Virus record (IMG/VR): IMGVR_UViG_3300025030_000459
Span: 1 to 20,866 of that record
Direction: 5' to 3' (one strand)
Length of the DNA: 20,866 bases
Origin: a virus
Positions 13,884 through 20,259 of this stretch are shown here, piece after piece. Each line of letters begins with the position of its first letter. The first letter of the stretch is position 1. The notes beneath the pieces are model-generated. The model had not been told where the DNA came from and made no database searches. It saw only the letters and a list, made by a program, of their open reading frames with translations. The translations under genes and the position numbers were made by a program.

Positions 13884-14147
13884 ATGAAAAAATTAACAAA
13901 AAAGGAATCAAAGAAAAGAAAATTAAAAAAAGATGATAAAACAAATTCCCCACTTAAAACTGTTTCAACAATTGCTTTATTGGGTGAAATTTTTGGCAAA
14001 ACGGATAAAGAAAAAAATGATTGGAAAAAAAGAATGCTTGGTACAATACATGGATTATCTTTTCCTGATGATTTTGATACTCTACCTGAAAAAGAGCGCA
14101 GTCGTAGATTGGACGGAGTTATCAATATTGGGCTTGGAAAAAAATAA
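13884..14147 (+). CDS. Hypothetical basic protein, 87 aa
   Basis: Unrecognised. The N-terminal 18 residues are almost all Lys, Thr, Ser, Glu and Arg (KKLTKKESKKRKLKKDDK), followed by a helix (TVSTIALLGEIFGKTDKEK) and a C-terminal half with LPEKERSRRLDGVINIGLG. The charged N-terminus suggests nucleic acid binding, but that is weak. An overlapping minus-strand frame exists; the plus-strand frame is chosen because it has its own promoter and standard leader. Confidence 0.65.
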   Translation: MKKLTKKESKKRKLKKDDKTNSPLKTVSTIALLGEIFGKTDKEKNDWKKRMLGTIHGLSFPDDFDTLPEKERSRRLDGVINIGLGKK

Positions 14148-14184
14148 TTATTTAATTTATTAACTTTTTTAAAATAAAATACTT

Positions 14185-14376
14185 ATGCAAACAGGAATAT
14201 CAGATATTCAAAAAATGCCAGATAATAATATAGAAATTACTTTTTGTACATATCCCAACTGTGAGGATTATTTGACACTTACAATTGATGAAAGAACAGC
14301 TTGGGAAATTCATGACTTTTGTCAAAAAAAATTAAGTTATGGGGCACAATTAAAAAATGAAAAAATCAAAAAATAG
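14185..14376 (+). CDS. Hypothetical small protein, 63 aa
   Basis: Unrecognised. Reads as beta strands followed by a helix: ISDIQKMPDNNIEITFCTYP, YLTLTIDERTAWEIHDFCQK. It contains three Cys. The leader (TTTAATTTATTAAC, then AAAATACTT) is a weaker version of the standard leader with no TAnnTTTG box, so it is probably expressed from the promoter at 13806. It overlaps the next gene by 20 bases. Confidence 0.6.
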   Translation: MQTGISDIQKMPDNNIEITFCTYPNCEDYLTLTIDERTAWEIHDFCQKKLSYGAQLKNEKIKK

Positions 14377-14539
14377 AAAATTAACATATAAAGAAAGAAT
14401 TAAATGGTTTATTGAAAATTATTATGAAACAGGGATGGAATATGGGATTTTATTAGATGATATGAAAAATAAAGACCTTGATAATTTTAAATGGTATGAT
14501 GATATTATAAAAATACCAAAATACACAAATAAAATATAA
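14357..14539 (+). CDS. Small protein, paralogue of the C-terminal domain at 7313-7714
   Basis: The 60 residues match residues 65-116 of the 133-residue protein: RKLTYKERIKWFIENYYET, GMEYGILLD, NFKWYDDIIKIPKY. DNA identity over about 150 bases is high, with most changes at third positions. Function unknown; the domain is probably a compact helical unit with many aromatic residues. The stop is followed 4 bases later by the ATG of the next gene, so the two are in one transcript. Confidence 0.7.
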   Translation: MKKSKNRKLTYKERIKWFIENYYETGMEYGILLDDMKNKDLDNFKWYDDIIKIPKYTNKI

Positions 14540-14543
14540 AGTT

Positions 14544-14885
14544 ATGGAAAAATCAAAAGAAGATTATTTTATTGAATTATTAAAAGTTTTAAAACCAAAA
14601 ACTCTTAATGAATATCCAGATTCAATATTTTATATTTATAAAGATAAATTTTATATTGAATACAATAAAAGAATTAAGTATGCCTGGTTAAATTATAATA
14701 GAATTTGGTCAATTTTTGAATCTAAATATCATTGTAGCTGTCGGGAAATCAAGGAGATAACTGGTCATCTGTTGGAAGAACATTTAAAATTGAGGAGACC
14801 AACAACTGGTAGTGAGGTCATAATGGTTATTGATATGTTGGAAAAACATTTAAAATTGAATGGAGTAACAACTATAAATAATTAA
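14544..14885 (+). CDS. Hypothetical protein, 113 aa
   Basis: Unrecognised. It starts with a helix (EDYFIELLKVLKPKT), followed by a beta hairpin with a Tyr/Lys-rich stretch (SIFYIYKDKFYIEYNKRIKYAW), a Cys pair (YHCSCREI) and two similar helical segments (LLEEHLKLRRPTTG and MLEKHLKLNGVTT), a small internal repeat. It lies between the small paralogue and the RNA ligase, 15 bases before the latter, and is probably co-transcribed with it. Confidence 0.65.
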   Translation: MEKSKEDYFIELLKVLKPKTLNEYPDSIFYIYKDKFYIEYNKRIKYAWLNYNRIWSIFESKYHCSCREIKEITGHLLEEHLKLRRPTTGSEVIMVIDMLEKHLKLNGVTTINN

Positions 14886-14900
14886 TTTAAGTTATTTTTT

Positions 14901-16016
14901 ATGTTAAAAATCCAAACATATCTAAAACAACATGGTTTAGAGAAAACCATAAATGATTTTGATTTGATATATAAAGAATATGATAATAGGTTTCTTTTAA
15001 AATATAAACAAATTGATTCTGATTTTTCAAAACAAGAAGTAAGGGAATGCAGAGGACTAATATTAGAAAAAAATACTTATAATGTAATATCTTTGGGATT
15101 TAAAAAATTCTTTAATCACGGGGAACAATGGGCCAGTAAAATTGATTGGGATTCTGCTGAAATACTTGAGAAAATAGACGGTTCTTATATTCAAGTTTAT
15201 AATTATAATAATAAATGGTATATGGGAACATCTGGAACTGGAGAAGGTGAAGGAGAAGTTAATAATAAACCAGGATTAACATTTAATAATTTATTTAATA
15301 AAATATTAAAAGAAAAATATAATTTAACATTAAATTCTTTTAACCCACAATATATTTATATTTTTGAATTAACAACCCCATATAATATTGTTGTTACCCC
15401 TCACAAAGAATCAAAAATTACGTTATTAACGTTACGTGATTTACATAATCTAAAAGAATTATCAAGAGAAGATGTTTTAAAAACAGGACAATTATATAGT
15501 TTACCAGTAGTTAAATCTTTTAATTTTAAAGATAAAAATATTCAAACCTTAATAGACACATTTGAAAATATGCCGTATTATGAAGAGGGATATGTGATTG
15601 TTGATAAATATTTTAATAGAATTAAAATAAAAAATCCAAAATATCTGGCAGTACATTATCTCAAATCAAGTACTGCTCAACATCATATATTAATAATCAT
15701 AAAGTCAAATGAAATTGAAGAATATGTTTCAACAATTCCTGAAAGAAAGGATGAATTATTAAATTTAAAAGAAAAATATGATTTACTACTTAAAAGATTA
15801 AATAATATATGGGATAATCTGTTAGAAAAACCAATAAATATAACAAAGGAGGAAAGAAAATTATATGCTCAAAGAGTTTTTAATATCTGCAAACAAAATA
15901 ATATTGAATTATTCACTGGATTATTTTTTACGCTGATTGATAAAAAAGTATTATCAGTTAATGAATATTTAATAAATTTTGATAATAAAAAATTATATGA
16001 GTTTTTAAACAATTAA
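14901..16016 (+). CDS. rnlA: RNA ligase, T4 Rnl1 family
   Basis: Rnl1 enzymes join RNA ends in an ATP-dependent reaction via a lysyl-AMP intermediate; in T4 the enzyme reseals tRNA cut in the anticodon loop by a host defence nuclease. The 371 residues compare with 374 in T4. Motif I is EKIDGS (90-95, nucleophile Lys91); then YIFELTTP (153-160, motif III region), EEGYVIVD (228-235, motif IV) and IKIKNPKY (241-248, motif V lysines). The C-terminal helical region is present. It is the last gene of the plus-strand island and overlaps the converging gp25-like gene by 4 bases. No polynucleotide kinase gene is in view. Confidence 0.92.
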   Translation: MLKIQTYLKQHGLEKTINDFDLIYKEYDNRFLLKYKQIDSDFSKQEVRECRGLILEKNTYNVISLGFKKFFNHGEQWASKIDWDSAEILEKIDGSYIQVYNYNNKWYMGTSGTGEGEGEVNNKPGLTFNNLFNKILKEKYNLTLNSFNPQYIYIFELTTPYNIVVTPHKESKITLLTLRDLHNLKELSREDVLKTGQLYSLPVVKSFNFKDKNIQTLIDTFENMPYYEEGYVIVDKYFNRIKIKNPKYLAVHYLKSSTAQHHILIIIKSNEIEEYVSTIPERKDELLNLKEKYDLLLKRLNNIWDNLLEKPINITKEERKLYAQRVFNICKQNNIELFTGLFFTLIDKKVLSVNEYLINFDNKKLYEFLNN

Positions 16017-16492
16017 AATTTTAAAATAACTGTATCTTTACTTTCAAAAACTCCCTCATTTATAGAAAAATCTATTTTTACACTAATTGAATTTCCTTCT
16101 TCTCCTGATGATGTGTTTAATTTTCCCTTTATATGTGTTTTTGTAATTAAACCACCCTGTTTATCTATAATTGTTTGATCTAAACTTGTATCATCCAAAT
16201 CTGAAACATCGTCCATTTTTACTTCAATATTGTTGATTGTGAGATTAGGAATCCATTTACTTATATCTTCCTGAAGTGAACTTTTTATATCTTCATAAGT
16301 ATCATTGTCATTTGGTTCAAATAAAAATTCAAGTAATCTTGTACCAAAGTCAACATTATATAATCTTTCTCCCTTTCTGGTTAAAAGTAAATGTATGAGA
16401 TTTGATTTAATTTCTTCTGCTGATGTTTTTGTAGTTGCAAGAAAGAATCCTTTCGGATCTTCCTCAAATGGAAATTTTATGCCTATTGACAT
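16013..16492 (-). CDS. gp25: Baseplate wedge protein, gp25/gpW family
   Basis: The family is a core part of the contractile-tail baseplate wedge and of related injection machines. Residues 31-90 carry the signature: NLIHLLLTRKGERLYNVDFG, TRLLEFLFEP, then DIKSSLQEDISKWIPNLTI. The length of 159 is slightly longer than T4 gp25 (132) owing to an extended C-terminus. The gene is the last of the right-hand virion block on the minus strand. In P2-like phages gpW is followed directly by gpJ (gp6 homologue); here a 2.9-kb plus-strand island separates them. Confidence 0.9.
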   Translation of the reverse strand: MSIGIKFPFEEDPKGFFLATTKTSAEEIKSNLIHLLLTRKGERLYNVDFGTRLLEFLFEPNDNDTYEDIKSSLQEDISKWIPNLTINNIEVKMDDVSDLDDTSLDQTIIDKQGGLITKTHIKGKLNTSSGEEGNSISVKIDFSINEGVFESKDTVILKF

Positions 16493-16509
16493 TTAATTAT
16501 TGTTTTTTT

Positions 16510-16522
16510 TATTATAAATATT
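16510..16522 (-). promoter_or_regulatory. Candidate late-type promoter motif before gp25-like gene
   Basis: On the coding strand AATATTTATAATA, 17 bases before the ATG, identical over 13 bases to the copy before the gp6-like gene at 13073-13085. Confidence 0.5.
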
Positions 16523-16545
16523 GTCATTTATTTTATTATATATCT

Positions 16546-17085
16546 TTAAACTTTAACAAAATCTCCCTCTTTTAAAAAATTTGAATCTTTTAAAATAAAT
16601 TTGGCACCAATTTCATTCGGGTCATCTGGAATTGAAATATTTAATGAATCCCTTCCAGAAAAAAATAACTTTATTTTTTTTATTTCTGGTGTTATGTCTA
16701 TATTTTCAATTTTACTATCCAATCTTGTTTTAAATATACTATCATCTTTTTTTAAATTATCTGTTCTTTCAATTTGTTCATTATCAAATAATTGTTTACT
16801 CTTAGTTATATCAAACGTTCCCTTTATCTGTTTTTCTTCTGTTTGAGTAATTTGATTTAACAAATCAATGTCTTTATTTTTAATATCTTCAATTATATAA
16901 TAAAATTCTCTACCATTTGATACAGATATAAATTTTGGTCTTAGTTCTGGTAATGATTTCCCTGATATTTTATAATTTTTAATGGTTTTAGATTCAATTT
17001 TTCTATAATCATCTATAATATCAGAAGAAAATCTTCTTCTAGTATCCAACCCCAAATTTGTTAAATTTAATTTAAATATTGTCAT
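16546..17085 (-). CDS. Probable virion protein, 179 aa, unassigned
   Basis: Unrecognised. It is beta-rich at the start (TIFKLNLTNLGLDTRRRFSS) and end (IKLFFSGRDSLNISIPDD, KEGDFVKV), with a charged middle. Placement directly upstream of the gp25-like gene on the same strand, inside a block of baseplate-type genes, suggests a baseplate or tail component. It starts immediately after the stop of the repeat-protein gene, so the two are probably one operon. The C-terminal FLKEGDFVKV is like the ends of small OB or LysM-type tail proteins, but I cannot name it. Confidence 0.7.
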   Translation of the reverse strand: MTIFKLNLTNLGLDTRRRFSSDIIDDYRKIESKTIKNYKISGKSLPELRPKFISVSNGREFYYIIEDIKNKDIDLLNQITQTEEKQIKGTFDITKSKQLFDNEQIERTDNLKKDDSIFKTRLDSKIENIDITPEIKKIKLFFSGRDSLNISIPDDPNEIGAKFILKDSNFLKEGDFVKV

Positions 17086-17658
17086 TTATTTTATTATTTC
17101 ATAATTACCTTTTTTATCATTATATATTTTAAATTTTCCTCTAATATTATATAACTGATAGGCGAATTCATTTCCCCAGAATAATTCTTCTCCAAAAAAT
17201 ACATTTTCAACATTATTTGTGAAATTAACAGAAAATGTATCAAACCATATAATTGAATATAAATTTACATTACCTTTATTATTAAACTTAATATTATTTC
17301 TCCTTCCCTTCGGAAGGTTATTTCCCATTTTATTAAGAGAAGATAACCATACATACCCATGATTATTAAATATAATATTATTTCCCATTTCTTTAAGAGA
17401 AGATAACTCTAAATAACCATTATTATTAAATTCAACATTATCTGGAATATATGTTATTAAATTTGAATATATATCATCACCACCAATAATAATTTTATCC
17501 ACCCCTGCGGGTGGTTGTTTATTCTTTTTTATTTTATAAGAAATATTTTTTTTATTTAATATATCAATAAATTCTTGTCTTTTAATATCATTATTATTCT
17601 CGTCAATAATATTCTCAATTAATTTTTTAAATTGATTTTCTGTGATTATTATTTTCAT
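17086..17658 (-). CDS. Tandem-repeat protein with MKIxITExQF motif (paralogue 2)
   Basis: A 190-residue paralogue of the protein at 5568-6155. It shares the N-terminus (MKIIITENQFKKLIENIIDE), the YIPDN segment, units of the 20-residue repeat (here fewer and less regular, such as MGNNIIFNNHGYVWLSSLNK) and the C-terminus (VNFTNNV, NEFAYQLYNIRGKF). Compared with paralogue 1 it has two extra eight-residue segments, QPPAGVDK near residue 48 and LPKGRRNN near 115, each encoded by a 24-base insertion around a GC-rich hairpin. It is embedded in the virion operon, touching the next gene, which hints that the family is made late and may be structural. Confidence 0.8.
   Translation of the reverse strand: MKIIITENQFKKLIENIIDENNNDIKRQEFIDILNKKNISYKIKKNKQPPAGVDKIIIGGDDIYSNLITYIPDNVEFNNNGYLELSSLKEMGNNIIFNNHGYVWLSSLNKMGNNLPKGRRNNIKFNNKGNVNLYSIIWFDTFSVNFTNNVENVFFGEELFWGNEFAYQLYNIRGKFKIYNDKKGNYEIIK
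17294..17324. repeat. GC-rich 6-4-6 hairpin insertion with 7-base direct repeats (copy 2)
   Basis: CCTTCC-CTTC-GGAAGG (17302-17317) is flanked by TTATTTC on both sides (17294-17300 and 17318-17324). The paralogue and neighbouring repeat units have only one TTATTTC at this place. The insert is therefore 24 bases: 17 new plus 7 duplicated. It is the reverse complement of the hairpin at 6079-6094. Confidence 0.75.
17499..17514. repeat. GC-rich 6-4-6 hairpin insertion (copy 3)
   Basis: CCACCC-CTGC-GGGTGG forms a perfect 6-base stem with a 4-base loop. Alignment to the paralogue shows a 24-base in-frame insertion here. On the coding strand it is flanked by ATAAA on both sides, which could be a 5-base duplication. 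Its sequence differs from the other two hairpins but the architecture is the same. Confidence 0.65.
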
Positions 17659-17663
17659 ATATT

Positions 17664-17677
17664 CTTATATAAATATA
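17664..17677 (-). promoter_or_regulatory. Candidate late-type promoter motif
   Basis: On the coding strand TATATTTATATAAG, ending five bases before the ATG. The 19 bases ATTTATATAAGAATATATG up to and including the start codon are shared with the paralogue at 6155. Confidence 0.4.
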
Positions 17678-17681
17678 ATTA

Positions 17682-18980
17682 TTAATTATAAACAACAAAA
17701 GATTCTGATACATATGATTCACCAGAATCTGATGTGTCTAATTTCCAATTTGATAGTGAGGTTGTTCCATACTTACTTAATCCTCCCACATAACTATTAC
17801 TTACCGCATTTCTAATATCCAATTCAAATTTAATACTTATTCTTCCACCAATATCAAAACTACTGTCTGTTTTTGGTTTTAAAACAATTGGTTTTGAAAT
17901 ATAGTGATTTGTATTTAATTCTGTAAATAAATTTAAGTTTTTATCTGTATTTGTTAAATAATATTCAACAAAATGTTGTAAATAATCTATTCTTGATTTT
18001 ACTAATTGCCTGTTAAATAATTTTAAATATTGATTATTAAATGCTTTATCTTTATTTATTAATGATTCTTCCATTATATTATTAATTGTTTTACTAGTGG
18101 TAAGTTCAGTACCTTTAACAAATCCTAAAAGTACATTTTCATTAATTCTAATTTGTTCTACATTAAATTGAGATGTATTATTAAATTGTCTCCCAATGAG
18201 TGCAGCAGGAACAATATAAGCATTATTTATATTATCTTTTATATCTTTTTGTTGAAAGTCAAATTCTTTCTCTATATCCGAGATTCTAAAATATGTTTTA
18301 GAGTTAATATTCTCATTTGAAGAACTATTACTATGAATATTTGAATAATATCCATAAGATTCTGGCTGTATTAGTATTCCCCCAGGTCCAGCACCAGTTA
18401 TTAAATCACTGCTAAACTCATTTGAAAATTTATTTAATTCATTATCATAAGAAGATAAACACAGTACAAATGGTGATTTAAAAATATCTTCATCCTTTTT
18501 TTCTAAAATTTTATTATCATTTATTATTCTATTATCTTTAGAATCAATTAATTGATTTATATTAAAAAATCTACTAAATCTTATTATTTCATCATAAGAC
18601 CCACTATCTGGAATAAATTCTATTTTTTTTCTTATAATATCTGATGAATTATCACTTTTTTCAATATGAACAAATACTTCTGACCAAAAATCTGCAAAGG
18701 GCGATTTTAAATTATTATCAAATTTATTATCAATTACTTTACCTTTTTTACCTTCTGATGATTCTGCTAACATATATTTAATCATTCTATCCAATTTAAT
18801 TGTGATATCCAAATTATGATAAAATGTGGTATCTCCAGATTTTATATAATCATCATTTTTTTTAAACTTAATTTTCCTGGTTTCTGTACGTTGTTTTATT
18901 CTAACAGAATCCAATAAAGATTGTTTATTTTTTTTTGATAATATTATTGGATTAGATATTTTTAGTTGAGATAATTTCAT
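17682..18980 (-). CDS. Probable virion structural protein, 432 aa
   Basis: Unrecognised. Large, Ser/Asn/Asp-rich and without membrane segments or Cys clusters. Segments such as FADFWSEVFVHIEKS, GAGPGGILIQPESYGYYSN and FDIGGRISIKFELDIRNAV suggest a beta-rich structural protein. The last strand reads ESYVSESFVVYN. It starts 5 bases after the stop of the 100-residue gene, so it is in the same transcript as the baseplate-type genes. A baseplate, tail or fibre-attachment component is the best guess. Confidence 0.75.
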   Translation of the reverse strand: MKLSQLKISNPIILSKKNKQSLLDSVRIKQRTETRKIKFKKNDDYIKSGDTTFYHNLDITIKLDRMIKYMLAESSEGKKGKVIDNKFDNNLKSPFADFWSEVFVHIEKSDNSSDIIRKKIEFIPDSGSYDEIIRFSRFFNINQLIDSKDNRIINDNKILEKKDEDIFKSPFVLCLSSYDNELNKFSNEFSSDLITGAGPGGILIQPESYGYYSNIHSNSSSNENINSKTYFRISDIEKEFDFQQKDIKDNINNAYIVPAALIGRQFNNTSQFNVEQIRINENVLLGFVKGTELTTSKTINNIMEESLINKDKAFNNQYLKLFNRQLVKSRIDYLQHFVEYYLTNTDKNLNLFTELNTNHYISKPIVLKPKTDSSFDIGGRISIKFELDIRNAVSNSYVGGLSKYGTTSLSNWKLDTSDSGESYVSESFVVYN

Positions 18981-18985
18981 AATTA

Positions 18986-19288
18986 TTATTCTATGTTTAT
19001 ATCAGTTATACCGTCCAATTCCCCATTAAATATTGGAATAAATACTTTTATTTTATGTTTAATATCTGTTTCTGCAATAGATTTTACACATCCTGTATCA
19101 TCACCAGTTAAATCTGGAATATTACCAGTTGGTAAAGGATTATCAATATTATAATTAGTATCAGAATCTCCCAAAGAAAAACTTACAATAGTTTTATCTT
19201 GTATATTTTTGGATAATAATCTATTTCTACCTAATGGTGTTAAATAAGCATTTAATGTTATAGTGTCTCCAGATTCAATAAATCCCAT
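18986..19288 (-). CDS. Probable tail or baseplate protein, 100 aa
   Basis: Not assigned to a named family. The N-terminal section TITLNAYLTPLGRNRLLSKN, followed by IVSFSLGDSDTNY, has the look of a small virion protein in which a tail-associated strand-helix is followed by a G-D-S-D-x-N-Y turn. It is the first gene after the small membrane-protein gene that interrupts the minus-strand block, and has its own candidate late motif (19304-19316). It is followed closely by the 432-residue gene. Confidence 0.7.
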   Translation of the reverse strand: MGFIESGDTITLNAYLTPLGRNRLLSKNIQDKTIVSFSLGDSDTNYNIDNPLPTGNIPDLTGDDTGCVKSIAETDIKHKIKVFIPIFNGELDGITDINIE

Positions 19289-19303
19289 TTGTTTATTATT
19301 TTT

Positions 19304-19316
19304 TTATATAAATATT
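19304..19316 (-). promoter_or_regulatory. Candidate late-type promoter motif overlapping a divergent early promoter
   Basis: On the coding strand AATATTTATATAA, 15 bases before the ATG of the 100-residue gene. Its upstream end overlaps the -33 box (19315-19318) of the plus-strand promoter, so use of the two may be mutually exclusive. Confidence 0.45.
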
Positions 19317-19346
19317 TGTTTATTCCAATTATTTCACTTATCTTTG
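19315..19346 (+). promoter_or_regulatory. Bacteroidota-type promoter of the small membrane-protein gene
   Basis: TTTG (19315-19318), 20 bases, TATCTTTG (19339-19346), then TTATTAACTTAATTTATTAA and AAAACTTAAAAATT up to the ATG at 19393. Confidence 0.8.
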
Positions 19347-19392
19347 TATTCTTATTAACTTAATTTATTAATCTTTTTAAAACTTAAAAATT

Positions 19393-19566
19393 ATGAAAAA
19401 ATTACAAAAATATTTAAATTGGGTTGCTTTCGGATATCTTGGTGGAATATTGGGCATTGCCAATATAACATTTATAATGTGGCAATGGTGGGCGATTATG
19501 GTGCCAATGATAATATTATTGGTTTGGTGGGGTCACTATATGAAATATCATGATAAAGATTACTAA
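19393..19566 (+). CDS. Small two-helix membrane protein, 57 aa
   Basis: The frame runs from ATG 19393 to TAA 19564-19566. Residues 9-29 (LNWVAFGYLGGILGIANITF) and 31-46 (QWWAIMVPMIILLVWW) are two hydrophobic segments with a short turn, a positive N-terminus (MKKLQKY) and a charged tail (KYHDKDY), as in a small inner-membrane hairpin protein. It has a complete host-type promoter and the standard leader and sits alone between two minus-strand virion genes, the arrangement of a moron. Early expression and action on the host envelope (for example superinfection exclusion) are possible but unproven. Confidence 0.75.
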   Translation: MKKLQKYLNWVAFGYLGGILGIANITFIMWQWWAIMVPMIILLVWWGHYMKYHDKDY

Positions 19567-19571
19567 ATTTT

Positions 19572-20105
19572 CTACCCATCAAAAACATCTGAATCAATTA
19601 ATATACATGATATTCTTCTCCAATATGGTTTATAACCCATGATAGTTTTATTAAGTGAAAAATTACGATTGTCTGCATTAATAATTTCAAAATATCTCAT
19701 TCCCTTTGTTCCATCATTATATCCTAGGTAATCTCCTCTTTTTGGATCTACATTTTTTTCTTCTAATTGTTGAGTGAACACGCTCAGAGACATTTTTATC
19801 TGCGATTCACGACTTGTAATATTATCTCTTGTCTCTAATTCTGATTCCTCCATACTATCAATTCTAACTTTTAGCTCAACTGGTGGTAAGTAATGTTTTT
19901 CATGTGGCTTTGATTCACCATATAAATCATCAACTTGTGTTTTATTTATATCAATTCTAAATAATACTACAATAGTATTTAAATCACCCTCTAACCATTC
20001 TCTACCCATTTGTACTTCAAGATTAAATTCATCTTCATTAAAAAAAGATGAAATTCTGCGAAGAGGAAGGTGTTGTTTGATTTTATTACTTTTTTTGCCA
20101 GCCAT
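19572..20105 (-). CDS. Probable virion protein, 177 aa
   Basis: I cannot name the family with confidence. The N-terminal region has EVQMGREWLEGDLNTIVVLFRID, then TQVDDLYGESKPHEKHYLPP, then a beta-rich second half with KRGDYLGYNDGTKGMRYFEI and a closing GYKPYWRRISCILID. The pattern of a DDLYGE segment, PPVE and a GDYLGY barrel resembles small neck or head-completion proteins of T4-like phages in my memory. Its place at the head of the visible virion block fits. It starts 2 bases after a small remnant frame. The nearest upstream AT motif is weaker than the others. Confidence 0.7.
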   Translation of the reverse strand: MAGKKSNKIKQHLPLRRISSFFNEDEFNLEVQMGREWLEGDLNTIVVLFRIDINKTQVDDLYGESKPHEKHYLPPVELKVRIDSMEESELETRDNITSRESQIKMSLSVFTQQLEEKNVDPKRGDYLGYNDGTKGMRYFEIINADNRNFSLNKTIMGYKPYWRRISCILIDSDVFDG

Positions 20106-20107
20106 AA

Positions 20108-20230
20108 TTATTTATTTTTATATTCCCATTTATATCCCTTAGCTGTTTTTTGTCTCCTATTAATATTTCTTCTTATGTTACATAAATATATCATTGAATT
20201 AAAAAAAGTAAGTGTTATTAACATATTCAT
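20108..20230 (-). pseudogene. Possible remnant of a NUMOD-type homing endonuclease C-terminus
   Basis: A 40-codon frame from ATG 20230 to TAA 20108-20110. Its end, NIRRNINRRQKTAKGYKWEY, resembles the G-K-x-K-T-A-x-G-Y-x-W-x-Y ending of NUMOD1-like DNA-binding modules in phage HNH homing endonucleases. No HNH domain precedes it, and the upstream sequence is A+T-only. It lies just before the 177-residue gene, where a nuclease gene may once have inserted. The match is a short motif, so chance is possible. Confidence 0.35.
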
Positions 20231-20259
20231 TAAATAATAGAAATATATATAAAAAATAT

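Noticed and set aside
13868-14125. Minus-strand 85-codon frame and overlapping plus frames at 13635 and 13933
   Set aside because: They overlap genes with proper promoters and leaders; their composition (runs of Phe and Ser, or Ile and Leu) is that of shadows.
16305-16846. Plus-strand frames of 63 and 81 codons
   Set aside because: Antisense to the gp25-like gene and the 179-residue virion gene; no leader or promoter.
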